Part shown: one piece after another, positions 1 through 12,410 of the stretch
Layout of the letters: every line of letters starts with the position of its first letter
Numbering within the stretch: the stretch's first letter is position 1
Source of the DNA: Patellaria atrata CBS 101060
Taxonomy: Eukaryota > Ascomycota > Dothideomycetes > Patellariales > Patellariaceae
Reading direction: 5' to 3'
Assembly: GCA_010093705.1 (NCBI GenBank)
Contig: MU006099.1
Location: forward strand, 29,344-93,343
Length of the DNA stretch: 64,000 bases
Position numbers and translations under genes: made by a program
The notes under the pieces: generated by a model
Told to the model about the DNA's origin: nothing
The model's input: the letters and a program-made list of their open reading frames with translations, nothing else
Database searches by the model: none

Positions 1-91
1 CGAGCATTTAGCTCTGAAGATCTCCAACACGAACTCCTGGAGATCCTGACGATCTTCCAACATAAGGCTATCGGGGATCGGCCATCTGACA
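1..91. repeat. LTR end, cut by the window edge
   Basis: These bases match, with scattered differences, the last part of the solo LTR at 13127-13463. The copy here ends in CTGACA, the expected TG...CA type terminus. Only the terminal part of the LTR is in view; the rest, or a whole element, lies to the left. It abuts LINE-derived sequence, so it probably inserted there. Treated as a fossil. Confidence 0.7.
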
Positions 92-109
92 CTACCTCTT
101 CAACCAAGT

Positions 110-475
110 GGTCTAGCCAAAGCTAATTGTTAGATAGTTTGGGATGTTCCTAGACTCAAAAACTCACCTTTAAACAGTATGTAGAAAGAAGGATTTAGAG
201 TATAGAAAATGCAATATACATGATCTAAAGGGTAGGAAACACATAGAAAGGTCTATTAATGTAAGCGGTGCGTAAGCTGTATATTGCATGCGTTAACTCA
301 ATAGCAGACTATAGAGTACCAGTGTGGTGGAACCCTAATCATCAGAATAGTTAGCAAGTTAGTAGATATTAAACCCTATAGAAAAAGGCACTAAGAATGA
401 TTTTAGGTGCCTTTAAGAATTCTCTAAGTATGGCTATAGAGATTGAAGTAGGCCTGCCTCCTCTAGTGTCACGGG
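110..475 (+). mobile_element. Decayed LINE fragment (end of RT region)
   Basis: Plus-strand translation gives broken blocks such as VPVWWNPNH, KALRMILGAF and AIEIEVGLPP. These correspond almost block for block to the minus-strand LINE at about 19420-20760 (VPVWWNPNH, NKALRMILGAF, AMEIEAGLLPP). Such sequence lies between the reverse transcriptase and RNase H of fungal Tad/I-type LINEs. The piece has many in-frame stops, and its differences from the second copy are mostly C/T and G/A, as expected after RIP. It is a short dead fragment without its own ends. Confidence 0.65.
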
Positions 476-1007
476 TTAGACCCGATAGGTATAAGTGCCT
501 TGAATGATCCAGCGGCTTAGTCATACTGTACTTTAGCACAACGGCATATGCTGTCTCAACACTTTCTTTCCTTAAGTTTAAACTTCATGTACATGTAGCA
601 ATATACCTTTCAGCTTCCATCCGAGGTTGAGCCTTGACACTGAAAGATGCAATGGCAGGCTCACGGACGCGCAGATCTTGGACTAGCTGTGAACTGCGTA
701 CTGTAGAAAAGGGGTTGCTGACGACTGGCCGATAGATGTATCGCCCTGGGAATAGTAAAGATAGAGGAATAGGGGTTGAGCGAGTTGCCCTAGGCGGAAC
801 GAATGCAGTTTAATGATATACTATACTGGAGCACTGAAAGAATAGATAGTTATATACGAGAAATGGATAGGAGTTCGTGAGCAAAATTCGTCTCTCTTTA
901 CGGTACCATTTTTCGAATCGTGAGAACTGAAATCTGAAATCTACTCTCTAAAAACGTCCAGTAAAACGGCAAACACACTCTAAATATTTTCTTCTTACCC
1001 CTACTAC
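476..1007. other. Intergenic, nothing recognised
   Basis: There is no long open frame, no RNA gene signature and no clear repeat match elsewhere in the window. Part of it should be 3' flank of the minus-strand gene that ends at 1008. Confidence 0.5.
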
Positions 1008-1851
1008 CTACTCCCTCCATTCCGCTTTGACCTCAAGAAACTCCACCTGCAACTCCGCCTCCCCAGCTACGTTGCCCTCCGCCGCTGGTCTCGCCACATA
1101 CGCACCCGCTTCAACATTCCACCCTACATCCTCATCCGCAAAGAACCAACACACCTCTCTCAACGGCTTCTTGACCTCCTCTCCCGTCCCATTCTTCAGA
1201 ATCTGATAAACCCACAAACTCTTCCCATTAACATCGCTCTCCCTTTGCGCAAGGATCGTAATCGTCCCATCTCCACTGGTCCCACACTCCTCACCCTCAC
1301 CGGATCCACTAACGGTTACGATCTGGGTTTGGGTCTGGTTGGGAGCGGCGAAGGCAAGACCCTCGGGCACGGCGAGACTCCAATCGGACCACCTGTCAGT
1401 CGCAACGGTTCCGAGGAAGGGAGTCCCTTGGTACAGCTCGATGCCTGATTTGACCCAGCGGGCAGGATCGTAGGTGCTGGGAATGGTGGGCGAGGTGAGG
1501 GAAAGGAGGAGGCCGGCTTGGTCGTAGAGGTTTGTATAGCCGGCGAGGGGGCGGAAGGTGGCAGTTAGGGAGACGAAGGTGCAGAGAGCGCGGGGTGGGA
1601 AAAGGAGGGAAGGGGCTAGGGGTTTAGTTAGTTCGGGATTGTTTGAGTGTCGGATTGGGGCGGGCGTATGAATGTGTGTGATTGTGAGGATAATTTGTGT
1701 TCTTCTGTATTTAGATTTTGCGAAAAGAATGGAGCTGGCTGTTACCGTTGAATGCATCTCTACTTGGCGGTTTGCGCCAAAGATCAGTGCCGGGGCCAGC
1801 ACGTAGAGTGAATGGAGTATCGAGGGTGGTTATGAGGGGTTCCGAAGACAT
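1008..1851 (-). CDS. DUF1349 family protein (concanavalin A-like fold)
   Basis: Spliced from exons 1851-1746 and 1615-1008, giving 237 residues. The intron is 130 bases, with donor GTAACA, an ACTAAC branch motif and acceptor CTAG; splicing restores the frame across the first exon (MSSEPLITTLDTPF...). The conserved DUF1349 core is visible at about residues 80-130: YDQAGLLL, WVKSGIEL and WSDWSLAV, with the SDWS signature. Family members are usually about 200-240 residues and are often labelled 'regulation of enolase protein 1'; their biochemical role is not established, and the lectin-like fold suggests sugar or ligand binding. No signal peptide is visible, so it is probably cytosolic. The family assignment is good; the function is unknown. 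Confidence 0.82.
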
Positions 1852-2629
1852 TCCTAAGTGGGTCTTGAGGGAGATATGATCAAAGATCTCTGGATAATAT
1901 GGTCTGTGCTGTGATATGATTCCAACCGAGTTGAAGAAGTTTTGAAGCGAGGAAAACGTAAATACGAATTTCCAGACGTCAAGGATCCAAAGATGAGATT
2001 ATATGACAAACCAGGTTCCTGTAATCGTCAATAGAATCTTCTGTTGTAGTCTTGTGCTATTACGAATTGATATTTCAGAGGTTGAAGTTGGAAAATGAGA
2101 TGAGACTGGAATCCCCTTTATAGAGAAGTTCGATGAAGAATGCAAGGTAATGGAGCTTGTAACTAGTTAGCTAGATTTGAAATATCTATAGACAATTCAG
2201 CCAATCACAAAGATTTATAGACGATGCAGCCAATCATCGAGTGGTGAAACGGCATTTCAACTGCGTGTCGACTGCATACGACGTTGGAATACGAATAAGT
2301 TCTAATGCGGGGATTTCTTGGCGAATGGTATCATCAATGGAAGTTCCCTAGGTACCTGTCTTGCAGACCTATTGCTACGGCACTTCGGGAAAACTTCCGT
2401 AAAAGTTATTCGTTTGTCGGATGCTACACTTGCGAGTATGAAAGAATGGGAATGACTGAAAATCGAAAAGTTGCATGCTTTCTGAATGAATTGTTGAACC
2501 TGGAGAAAGGTCTACAATTGATGGAGACAGTTACGAAGAAAGAAGTTTGATATGGATTTCCACAAAAAAATCGCAAAATTCATCCGAACCGCGGGCGATA
2601 TATTTACGCTGTATACAGATTCTCTAAGT
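1852..2629. other. Intergenic, nothing recognised
   Basis: This should hold the promoter of the minus-strand DUF1349 gene and the 3' flank of the minus-strand complex I gene. A plus-strand frame at 2305-2550 has no recognisable motif and ordinary non-coding composition, so it is not called as a gene. Confidence 0.45.
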
Positions 2630-3664
2630 CTACTTCTTCTCGCCTTCCTTGGGTGGCTCAGGCTTTGGAGTTGGTAATTTGAACTTTCATAATTAGCATC
2701 TAAACGGGAATAGCTACATCTATGATTTAAGACTTACTGTGTCAGGGGTCTTATTGTCACCAGGACCAACCGGTTCCCAGACCGAACTTCCACCTCTGAA
2801 ATTTCTGAAAGCTTGCGTCATTTCTAAAGGCTCTACCACAATTCGCTTCTTTTCCTCATCATATCTGATCTCCGTGTAACCTGTCATAGGGAAATCTTTT
2901 CTTAGGGGATGCCCGTCAAAACCATAATCTGTCATAATTCGTCGCAAGTCTGGATGATCGACGAAAAAGACACCAAACAGATCGTATACCTCCCGTTCAT
3001 ACCAATTAGCACCATCATAAAGACATGTAACGGAGGGGACTGGAGTCGCTTCGTCGGCATAGGTCTTGACCCGAATACGGCTGTTGTGTCTCACGCTCAA
3101 AAGGTTATATACAACCTCAAATCTCTGGTCTTTTGTCGGATAATCGACAGCAGTTACGTTAGTGAGCTGGGTGAATTCAGCAGCTGTGTGATACTTAAGA
3201 AATGTCATAACCGGTATGACACCAGAAGGAGGAACGCAGACTGTGAGCTCGTCTTTCCATACAGAAAATCTACGCTGTTATGTCAATGTTGAACTAAGCA
3301 TTTCGGATATTGATAAATGTACTGCTGGATGTATCTAGGTAGACAAGATAGTAAATATTGCCCATATGTATGAAGGGTTTTATTTTTCTCCTCAAACTTG
3401 TCGACTGGATTGACGATTGGTGCTTTGAGAGGTTCCATCGGCGCCCTTTGGGCATACTATTTAAGGAACCGTTAGCGCTATAATGGACATTCATGACTGG
3501 ACATAAATTACCCTCATATTGGGAGTATCCACATTCCCTGAAACAACTTTCTCTGCTCTTGACAACGTACTCGAAGTAAATGCGCGTATGATCTGGGGGT
3601 TTGCGGAGCTAGAGGATCGCAATGTAGCGGCCAGGAACCTGGCAGAGGGCGGTCGGACAGGCAT
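2630..3664 (-). CDS. nuo-30.4: Mitochondrial complex I 30 kDa subunit (NDUFS3/NuoC type)
   Basis: Four exons, 3664-3512, 3456-3323, 3269-2738 and 2683-2630, encode 290 residues; the three introns are 53-55 bases. The first ~45 residues are rich in Arg, Ser and Ala with almost no acidic residues, a mitochondrial presequence. The core has the NuoC signature [12 protein letters not shown] and GHPLRKDFP, and the C-terminus (EPPKEGEKK) matches fungal homologs. In the family this is a core subunit of the peripheral arm of NADH:ubiquinone oxidoreductase near the quinone pocket. The Neurospora ortholog is called NUO-30.4. The start was chosen because it begins the presequence and keeps all junctions in frame. 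It shares a 456-base divergent promoter with NOT4. Confidence 0.95.
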
Positions 3665-4120
3665 AATGAACTTCGCCTTTGATGAAACTTCAACCTAGAT
3701 AAACAGGCTGCTCATCCAGTGAATTTAGGTAGCAATTGAGGAATAGATGTAAGGTAGTTCTTGTGTTGAGACGATTCGATGATCCATGGAGAGCTCCAGT
3801 CGCTTGGCAGTTCAGACCGTGGAAAGAGCAGCTCACGTGATCCGGCTAAACCTCTTAACTCAACGGCGCCGCGACCACCTCACCTGCGCTTTTCCTCTAT
3901 TACTGCTCCCTTTCCATTGCATTTCTCTTTAATCCACACCCAAAATCGACCAAGACATCTCTCTTTCCATTCCACCTCACGGACGGCGTTGTTTTGCTTT
4001 TTTACCCTTTGTATATCTCACAACGAGGTTTCCTAACACTTCATCGCCACGGCGTTCAATCTCTAATCTCGTCCAAAATCTTTGCTTTGGCAGCACATAT
4101 TACACTTCACGCTCTACACA
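3665..4120. promoter_or_regulatory. Divergent promoter region, complex I subunit / NOT4
   Basis: A 456-base spacer separates the start codons of two genes read in opposite directions. It has pyrimidine-rich stretches on the NOT4 side (about 3890-4080), typical of fungal 5' leaders. No specific factor site can be named with confidence. Confidence 0.5.
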
Positions 4121-6748
4121 ATGTCGCGAAGTGAACATGATCAGTTCATCGACGATGACGAGGAAGAAACCTGTCCTCTCTGCGTCGAGGAGTTCGACCT
4201 TTCAGACAAGAACTTCCGCCCATGTCCTTGCGGGTATCAGGTATGCTTCTTCTATATGATTATTATAGTTGTGACGCGCAACTAATCGACATTGTCCAGA
4301 TATGCCAGTTCTGCTACAATAATATTAAGACGACGATGAACGGTCTGTGTCCCGCCTGTAGACGGAAATATGACGACAAGAACATAGAGTGGAAGGTTGT
4401 CAGCGCAGAAGAGTAGGAGCTTGCCCACACAATAATTTGATTTTAACAACTGACACTATTTAGAATGGCAAGCTACAGAGCAGATCAGGCACAGCAGGCG
4501 AAAAAGAAGGCTGCGGCGAAACAAAAAGAAGCGCAAAGGCGCGAGGCTGATAGCCTGAGTCTTAAACATCTGGCTGGCATGCGTGTAGTCCAGAAGAATC
4601 TTGTCTATGTCACGGGTCTTAGTCCAACCATCAGAGAGGATCAACTTTTACAAACCCTTCGTGGAGACCAGTACTTTGGTCAATATGGCAAGATTGTTAA
4701 GATTGTAGTCAGCAAGGCCAAAGATACCAGTCACCCCCAACAATCAGTTGGCGTCTACGTCACATTTGCAAGGAAAGAAGATGCCGAAAGCTGTATCACC
4801 GCCGTCGATGGGTCTCAGAATGGCGATAGGGTACTAAGGTAAGCAGAGTATCACAGTAATCCAATACCTTACTAATACTGAGATTTTCACTAGAGCACAA
4901 TACGGCACTACTAAGTACTGTTCGGCCTATCTACGGGGTGAGACTTGCAACAATCGAAATTGCATGTTCCTCCATGAACCTGGAGAAGCAAATGAGAGCT
5001 TCACTCGCCAAGACCTCTCTTCGAGGAACTCTAAACCTACTCAGCAGCCCGCTCAATCACAAAACAACCCCTCGCATCCACCTCAACCCCAACCTCCTCC
5101 CCAACAAGCTCCTCAATCCATCGCAGCAGCGAAACGTCCGGATAGCAAAGATGGGGGGAATGCCACCGATGGAGGAGGTGATGGACCGGCTCTTCCATCG
5201 ACCGCTAACTGGGGAAATAAGTCAAACCAAGCACACCAAAGGCGTGCAAGTCATGCAACAACTGAATCCGCAGCAAGTCCAACTGTGTTAACTTCAGCTC
5301 CGGCGGTATCTACGACAGAGCCAAATAAGTCAAAAGCGGAGGGCAAGAAGCCGGTCAAAGAGCAGGACAGACAGTCGGAAACCGTAGAAATTTCTTCTAG
5401 TACGCCCCAACAAGTTGCAGCAAAACCGTCGATACCATTCCGAATGAGTTCTTCATCCATGCCTCACCTAGAACGTTGCTGTAAAGTAATCGCTGAGAAT
5501 TATTCTAAGAAGTATACATACAACCCGGACGGTATCAAAGGCTTTACTGAAGAGGATAAGAAAATTGTCGAAAATTTTCCAGACCTATTCGACATAGAAA
5601 ACGGGCCCAGGTTATACGTACAGAGACGCGAAAGAGCAGCTCGAGAGAAACAACAGGCAGAAGCTCGAGCGGCAGCCCAAGTGGCAGCCCAAACGGCAGA
5701 TACTACTGGGGACCAAGAAGAACATCCTGAAGGAGGTAGCTTACAGCTAGGTGGTGAGCCAGAAGAGCGTCAAGATATGAGTGCCGGACAGTCGCAACAC
5801 GCAATTCAACCACCTTCTCAACAACAACTTCTTGGGTTGAATCGAAACTATCCTCTTAGCGAGGATTTTACCAACCTTGGTCCTGGGAATCGTGGCCTTA
5901 CCCCTCAACAGCAACAGCAAATTCTCCTACAGCAGTTCAAGACCAGTAATTCGAACGCAAATACCCTACTCAATCCGCAAGCATCTTCACAGCAAGCCCA
6001 GGGCCAGTCCCAACCATATGCACCGGGCCATGCTAGACAGACGTCCCGATTCTCTTTCGCAAACGATTCTGCTTCGGCTTCTGCAAACATCAAACCAGTA
6101 GGAAATGCGAAGCTCATGAACCAACAGGCGGCAATGATGCCCCAAAATACAAGCCATTCCAACTTTATCTCTCAGCCGCAATCAGCTGGGAACCACTTTT
6201 TCAGTAGCGGCGTTCAAGGACCACCTCCTGGTCTTAAGACTACCGGTACTCCTCCTGTTAGCGGGGGCGGGATGTTCGGTCAGGGCCATGGGTTTGCGAC
6301 AAGCACAATTGGATACGGTGCGAATGCAGCAGCTAGGAGCTCGAATGAAGAAATGATGAGAGAGCTCTTGCGGGGACGTGGGGCTAATACCAGCGTGCAA
6401 GATCCAGCAAAGCGTGAGTTAATGTTTCCTTCTTTCCTTTCACAGCACCCTTCCTCGACCTCCACTCCAACATCAACCCCTGGCCTTCTAAGCTTCCCTT
6501 ATGGACCTCAGCCTGGAGCATACCAGGATTCTGGTTTACAGAAGCAAAAGAAAAAGGGGAAGAAGCACAGACATGCTAACACTTCCTCCTCTGGAGGCGG
6601 TGTAGTCAATGATCTTGCGGACCCGAGTGTACTTCAGGCAAGGTTGCATCAAGGCGGAGGTGTAAGCATGGGCGGCCAGGGCATCTACGCTGGACAAGGT
6701 CAAGGTGGGTTTACATCGATGTACTCTGGAAATTATGGACGATGGTAA
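4121..6748 (+). CDS. NOT4: CCR4-NOT subunit NOT4, RING/RRM E3 ubiquitin ligase
   Basis: Exons 4121-4240, 4300-4412, 4464-4838 and 4894-6748 give 820 residues. An N-terminal C4C4-type RING (CPLC...CPCGYQ...CQFC...CPACRRKY, about residues 12-65) is followed by an RRM (about 110-195, NLVYVTGLSP) and a C3H1 knuckle (YCSAYLRGETC...C...H, about 207-225). This domain order is diagnostic of NOT4/CNOT4. The rest is Gln/Ser/Gly-rich and presumably disordered. NOT4 ubiquitinates ribosome- and nascent-chain-linked substrates within CCR4-NOT, in cytoplasm and nucleus. The frame ends GRW-stop, plausible as a natural C-terminus. Whether some transcripts splice on into the frame at 7357 is open; see that entry. 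Confidence 0.93.
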
Positions 6749-7356
6749 TTGTTGAATCGTCTACACATGCATAATGATTTGGTGGATTTCTTTTATCTTT
6801 TTCGGCACATGCATCGGCGTTCTTCGGTGGATGAAGGAAGCATCAGCGGAAACCCAGCACCATCTACTTGGGCGGGTCGGATATGGCGTTTCCAGTCGTC
6901 TACGACTTTGATCGTTCAGAAAAACTTCAGCATTGAACTTTCATCCACACAACAAACTACTAGGTCTTTTTCTCTCGGCTTCAGTGGCGCTGCATCACTG
7001 CTTCACTCGGATTAAAGGATGCTTGTCTCTCGTCAGTCTTGTCGGTGCCGTTTTATGTACGTAAATCTCCCGTCCGATATCCCTGTCAGTAGACAAATCG
7101 CTCACGATTTGGACAGGTCGGATATATCAAATGTAAAATTTTTTGTTAATGGCCACAACGACGGGAGACTACGCGCTTACTGTGAAGTTTGACAAGTCCA
7201 GTATCTTTGTATTCGGCCATCCGCCGTCCGGGTTCCAATGACAGTTGGCTAATTTTCGACGTTTTGCGGTTCCTTGTCCAGATACCTATCGCTTACATGC
7301 ATTTTAACCACACATTTACAATATATGACTATGTTTGCTAACAGCTTCAATATTAG

Positions 7357-9818
7357 GTGATGATGACTTTCCTCCCTTGGATTCCACAGTTAAGGGTACC
7401 AATCTTGAACTTGTCGAAACTTCCGATGGGAAACATGGTTCCATAAGTCGTGTCAACAAGCAGACTGGTCGCTCAACACCTTCAATTCCTCCAGGGTTTC
7501 AAGGTGTTTCAAAGGCACCCTCGGATATAGCACGCCCGCATGGACCTCCGTCCACCGTTAAATCAGCTGTCCATGTCCTGTCAACACCCTCAACACAACC
7601 TCAGATACCTTTCACTCCGACTAAAAAGATCGATGCCCATAAATCTCGGATTTTGTCTCCAGATTCTAGCGATAAACTTAAAGTGGAAGATGAAGTAGCC
7701 ACATCGATGTTAGGTGAAAAGAGCACGTCTAACGAAAAGAACAATGAGAGAACGGCCCTTAAGAACAATAAGCAAACGTCAAACGTTCAGAACGTTATTG
7801 AAAGTAAAGAGACAAGCTCTAGTAAAACTGGTGCAAATGGAAGTCAAGTCCTCGAGACGACACCCAAACGTGATGCAAAATCGACCAAGAAGCCGCAAGA
7901 AAAAGAGACCACAGGTTCACAATCTCCCGTCAAATCTACTAATGAGGTTGAAATGATCATGGAAAGCCCTGAGAGAGTGCCAATGGTCTCTGGGAAGAAA
8001 CAACACCCTGGAAAGTTGGACATTGCAGCAGCAACGAGGGTTCCACAAAGTGATAAGCGTCAAGTGGAACAATCCAGCAAGACAGATACTGCATCTAAAA
8101 CAAACAAGGAAGCGAATATGACTCCCTTTGTAAGTTCGAGGCCCGAAACTCCGGCTGGAGGCTCCACCGGTTCACCAATCAAAAAGGTTATTGCTCAGCC
8201 AAAGATTATTAAACTCGTTACCACTCCGAAACTTGAGGCTATACCGTCAAATTCGGCCCCGGCTATCTCAACTCCGGCTATGGCACCACCGCCAGTACCA
8301 GCGAATCCTTCAGCTAAGTTGAGGTCTCGTCAGGCAAGCATTGCATCAGTGAATATACCCGGTACCCCCGTGAGCGAATTAGTATCAGATAGCGTGTCAC
8401 TTTCATCGGCTTCAGTCTCACGAGCGAACTCACCTCCACCTAGTGCGTCTGCAACTATAGCCCCTATTATTACTCGAAAGTCCAAGAGTCAGGCGAAGAA
8501 GGAGCGACAGGAGAGAGCACGCCAAGCATCATTAGAAAAACAAATGGAGGAAGCGCCAAAGCTCCCGACTGAAGAACCCTTGCAAACTCCCATCATAAGC
8601 CATCTAAGAAAGAGCAAGAAGCCAGCAGGTGGTAGTAGCAAATCTATCAGCGCTTCTACATCATCTATAAGTCGCCCGGCCTCGCCATCAGGTCAGAACG
8701 AGCCCGATGATGGACAGGTGAAGGAGAAAGATATCTCTACTAAGGATAAACCTACTGTACCCGAAAAAACACCTAAAGAGAGCGAGAAACAAAAGCCTTT
8801 TGTGGAGAAGCCCTTCAATAAATCTCCTCCCCTACTACCCGTGCAGGTCCAGTCATCTAAGAAGAGTAAGGGTAAAGCCAAGCAAACCGAACCCACGCAA
8901 TCACCTTCTGCCGATCAAGCTCTGGCGGATGCTGCCGAACAACTCCAGCGCGTGAATGCGCTCATGAAAGTTACTCTCGACATGCTCTTAAAGCCGATCT
9001 CTAGCGCCAAGCATGATATCACTGCGGCAGACCTGCCGAACCGAGATGTCAAGCCACCCTTCAGCGACCACGAAGTGGCCCAGAAAATCAAGAATGGCGA
9101 AACCATCCGCTATGGAGGTGCTGACGGCCGTACGAGCTCCCGCGGTCTAATTACACCGCAAGGCGCACATTTACGAGGTCTCACCCGTGAACAGGAAGAT
9201 CGTTACTTAGAGCTTGAGAAAATGGTCAATACACTGGATAAAGGACATCCTCTCCGCTTCAACCCCTCCTCTTTTACCGGTGACGTATTGACGAAATTAA
9301 CAGAGACATTGTTGACTGGGGTAGGATCGGTAGCGGTTACGACTGCAGCTGCGTTGCCACAGACAGCGGCGCAGTTGGATCGCAATGCGAAGGCAAACTT
9401 TGATGAAGCTCTCAATTTCCTCAACCAATGGGTCCTACCTACCATTCCTTCCCCCTCTGGTTCGTCAAATGGACAAGGTGGATCCAAGGGCCCTACAGCA
9501 GCAGCTACACTCGGCGCTATGCTTTCACCCACACATGAAAGTTCTATGTCATCGTTGTCGACCGTGAGCATCGGCATTGGTATCCCGGATCCGTTATCAG
9601 CTGCGGGTATTGGGTTCGGCAGCCCGATCTCTGCAACTATCGAGGGTGCTCTTCCGCCTGGATTAGAGAATCTCACAGTTGAGGCATTGGAACATGCCGT
9701 TGCGAAGAGTCGCAAAGACCATGAAGCTTTAGAGAAGAGGTTGAACAATCTAATTCGAAGGAATAGAAAGATGGTCGGGGAGAAGAATGATAAGGGAATT
9801 AAGGTTGATGCTTACTAG
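7357..9818 (+). CDS. Long disordered protein exon, possible NOT4 C-terminal extension
   Basis: An open frame of 819 codons enters from a splice acceptor (ATATTAG at 7351-7356) directly before the codons for DDDFPPL; there is no good in-frame ATG at its head, so it is an exon and not a whole gene. It is rich in Ser, Thr, Pro and Lys until about 8900, then has a more ordered tail: a leucine-rich helix near 8920-8990 (LQRVNALMKVTLDML), a conserved-looking block near 9100-9230 (REQEDRYLELEKMV) and a C-terminal coiled coil (KDHEALEKRLNNLIRR). Incoming phase is 1. Phase-compatible donors exist in the 3' end of NOT4 (for example G|GTGTAAG at 6659/6660), which would give a protein of about 1611 residues. 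Some fungal NOT4 proteins are, as I recall, of that length. A separate gene with a small unseen first exon is the alternative. Confidence 0.6.
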
Positions 9819-10740
9819 CAGTGAGTTCCGTGACACCTTCCTGTGTGTGACGCGGTTGCTTTGTGGTGGCTGTCTAGTGTGAGTTCAGGAGTCTATGAGG
9901 TAAAGATAGTTTCGGAGATGGGTTTTTCATTCCTCTCTCGAATTCCTTCAAAAGTACTCTTAATTCATATGGCAGTACTGCCGAGAAATGTGTAAAGGGA
10001 CATGAGGAGGGTTGGTGTCGCAGTTCTCTCTTTCTTCCCCAGTACTCATACTCGATGGTCGTCTATGGCGGCAAGGGGGGTAAAGCAACGGAGTTGGTCT
10101 GGATAATGATCATGATTCTTATGTACAATACTTCACAAGCATGCATGCGGATACCAATTGGTTGTAAGCGCTGTATTATAGTAATTACGCGTTAGATAGA
10201 GTGCAAGATCCAATAAAAACTACTTATATGTAGGTGCGCGTACGGTGGTATGTTTGTTTCGCTTCTCGTAAGCTCTACAAGGCAACTCCGCCAGCAAGTG
10301 ACCAAACTATTGCTACTACCAAATATTTTAATGCTCGATAAATGGATGACATATCCTCAAGTCTCAACGCCTTTCTTCTTACCCCTATTCTTGTCCAATT
10401 TTGCGCTTGTAATTTTCACCCATAAATGGTTCCGTCAACCCTTGACCTCGCGAGGCCAGTTTTATACCTGTTAATGGAGCGTCTGACTTTAGTCTCTATA
10501 TATATCATGAACTAGCTTCTATTGAAAGAGAGTGAAAGGAGAGTATAGCTTGCTACGGAACGTGTGATGTGTATCGTTAACGTCTCATCAGATCACTGAA
10601 CGCTTCGGCATATAACGAAGGTTACTCTATTCTTGAAATAACCAAACAATCATCTCATATCTCTGAGGCTTTTTGATGATATGACTGCTTTCACCGAAGA
10701 TAGTGAAGCTCTGACTATTGTTTTTTTTTTTTTTCCTTCC
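9819..10740. other. Intergenic, 3' flank
   Basis: Holds the 3' flank of the preceding gene and AT-rich sequence with a T-tract near 10720-10735. No open frame, repeat match or RNA gene recognised. Confidence 0.45.
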
Positions 10741-11180
10741 ATTGTGTTGTATTATCTACAATACTGCGCAAGCAGTCTTCAAGCTATGGCGCAACTCCCT
10801 ATACACATCAATCCCTTTTCAGGACCCTTATATGCTTAGTGAAGTCTTCAGTAGCTTAACCCGCTGATATTTTATATGTAAAGGAAAGTTAGTACGTTTA
10901 AACTCTATGTAAAGGAAATTATTGAAAAACCATTTTTCTTCCTCTTTACCATCTCTTTTCTATTTCCAGTTCTATGCCATGCATCTTGTTATCTTCTGTA
11001 GACTCTACTCTACACTTCTACTCTGTCTACATCTCCTGTGTGCATCAGCCATCTAGCAGTAGAGATTTGAGTTCTTCTATATACTTAAATAACACCTGTT
11101 TGCCTAACTTTGTGCAAAAAAGCTTTGCCATTGTTAACTTTGTATCTTAGCTGCCTCCTCATTTCCTTACGCTCTTTTTG
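10741..11180. repeat. Dispersed repeat copy 1, probable Copia LTR
   Basis: This block aligns along its length with 17533-17977 in the same orientation, for example the shared core CTACAATACTGCGCA and ATATGCTTAGTGAAGTC. A more diverged third relative begins at 18928. Copy 2 directly adjoins the gag side of the Copia fossil, where a 5' LTR should be, so the family is most simply Copia LTR. Copy 1 is separated from the pol end by a host F-box remnant, so it may be a solo LTR and not the partner LTR. Fossil. Confidence 0.6.
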
Positions 11181-11427
11181 AGTAGTTTGCACAATGTAAA
11201 ATAAAGTTTGTTGGTATTTGGAGTGATTGACAGTCTTTAAAGCACTTCCATTCTTCATCTTTGCCAATTAATTACCTTAGAGTAAGACTTGAAGAATCCA
11301 ATACGACCCCACTTTTGATTTTACCCAAATCCACTGCTCCATACCACTTCCTCGATACACACAAAGAGTTTAGCCGACACACAGTCTTACATACAATCCT
11401 CGACCCATCCATCCTAACACCGCAAGC

Positions 11428-12012
11428 ATGGCGCTTTTAGGCTTGCCTAATGAATTACTGATAGAGACCTTCGGGCTTTTTGATTCCGGTTCTTTGTTTT
11501 CTCTCATGCAGGTATCCCACAATATCAGTGACGCTGCGAAGGTCACCCTGTACAGGGACATAGACGTACCAAATTCCAAACCGGTCCTTCGCCATCTGTT
11601 CGTCACACTCCATCGCGCGCCGAAATTATAGAATATTATACAGTCGTTTACAATGCGGCTGACAAATGGGAAGGTTAATTCCTCAGTGCGCCGTAACCAA
11701 AGAGAGTATATTGCAGCAGTACAGGAAACAGCTGAGCTCCCAAATTTCCGGAAGGTAGCTGACTCTGATACTGGCTTCGACAAGCACAAGGGCACCGTCA
11801 TCGGATGTCTAGAATTGGTGGATAAAGCCTTCTATGTTATGTTATTTTGTCCCATGGCACCCAATATAGCAAAATTGGACATCAGCGTCAAGCAGGACTC
11901 AATACCATGCTCAATGATACTCTTAGAAAGCCTCAGGCATGGTAAACTTGCCCCACATTTACAGCGCATGTACTACCGTCCTGACAATATGATGAAATAC
12001 ACACAGGTATGA
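11428..12012 (+). pseudogene. F-box protein remnant, copy A (N-terminal part)
   Basis: One reading frame runs from the ATG at 11428 to 12012, with a single in-frame TAG at 11629-11631. The first ~45 codons carry an F-box start (LPNELLIETF, then LFSLMQVSHNISDAA), the module that binds SKP1 in SCF ubiquitin ligases; the rest looks like the leucine-rich region of fungal F-box proteins (PNIAKLDISVKQ). The frame is lost after about 200 codons, before the Copia fossil. The segment after the F-box aligns with the remnant at 20770-21934 (both have a ...PNI... then VKQ block), so the two are paralogs covering the same region, not two halves of one gene. Very probably dead. Confidence 0.6.
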
Positions 12013-12367
12013 GCTAAGGTAGTAGATAGAAGGGTAAGAGTGTTCATTGATTGTCAACTATCCGGAGTGGGTGCCTGTGCTATCTTATAGTATTGTCTGC
12101 TCAACCATCTCACTTATCCTTGTCCCCAACCATCTGATATTGTTAGATGGTGAGGCTCGCTACCGGGTAAATGGATGCTTACTGGTACAAAACAGTGGTG
12201 AAAACAATGGTATGGAACGGTAGCTTGAGACAGAGCGTCAAACCGTATTAAAACAGATCTCTGACGAGAACACGGATCTGTGGTGTTTTATCTGTTCTCT
12301 TTCTGACCCAGTATCATTGTCAACTGTTCAGTATATAGTCCATATCTCTCTCAGTAGTTGCAAATCA

Positions 12368-12410
12368 AGCGACATATTCCATGCACCTGCAGATCCAGTT
12401 TATCTCACAG
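12368..12410 (-). repeat. 43-base inverted repeat, left copy
   Basis: These 43 bases are the exact reverse complement of 19180-19222, while the sequence just outside both copies differs on each side. The left copy lies at the RNase H end of the Copia fossil. Confidence 0.85.

Noticed and set aside
2305-2550. 81-codon plus-strand ORF
   Set aside because: No motif, no splice context and no codon bias; most likely chance.
6414-6445. GTGAGT...CACAG pair inside NOT4 that looks like an intron
   Set aside because: It is only 32 bases, shorter than any intron here, and its removal shifts the frame; the reading frame is open across it.
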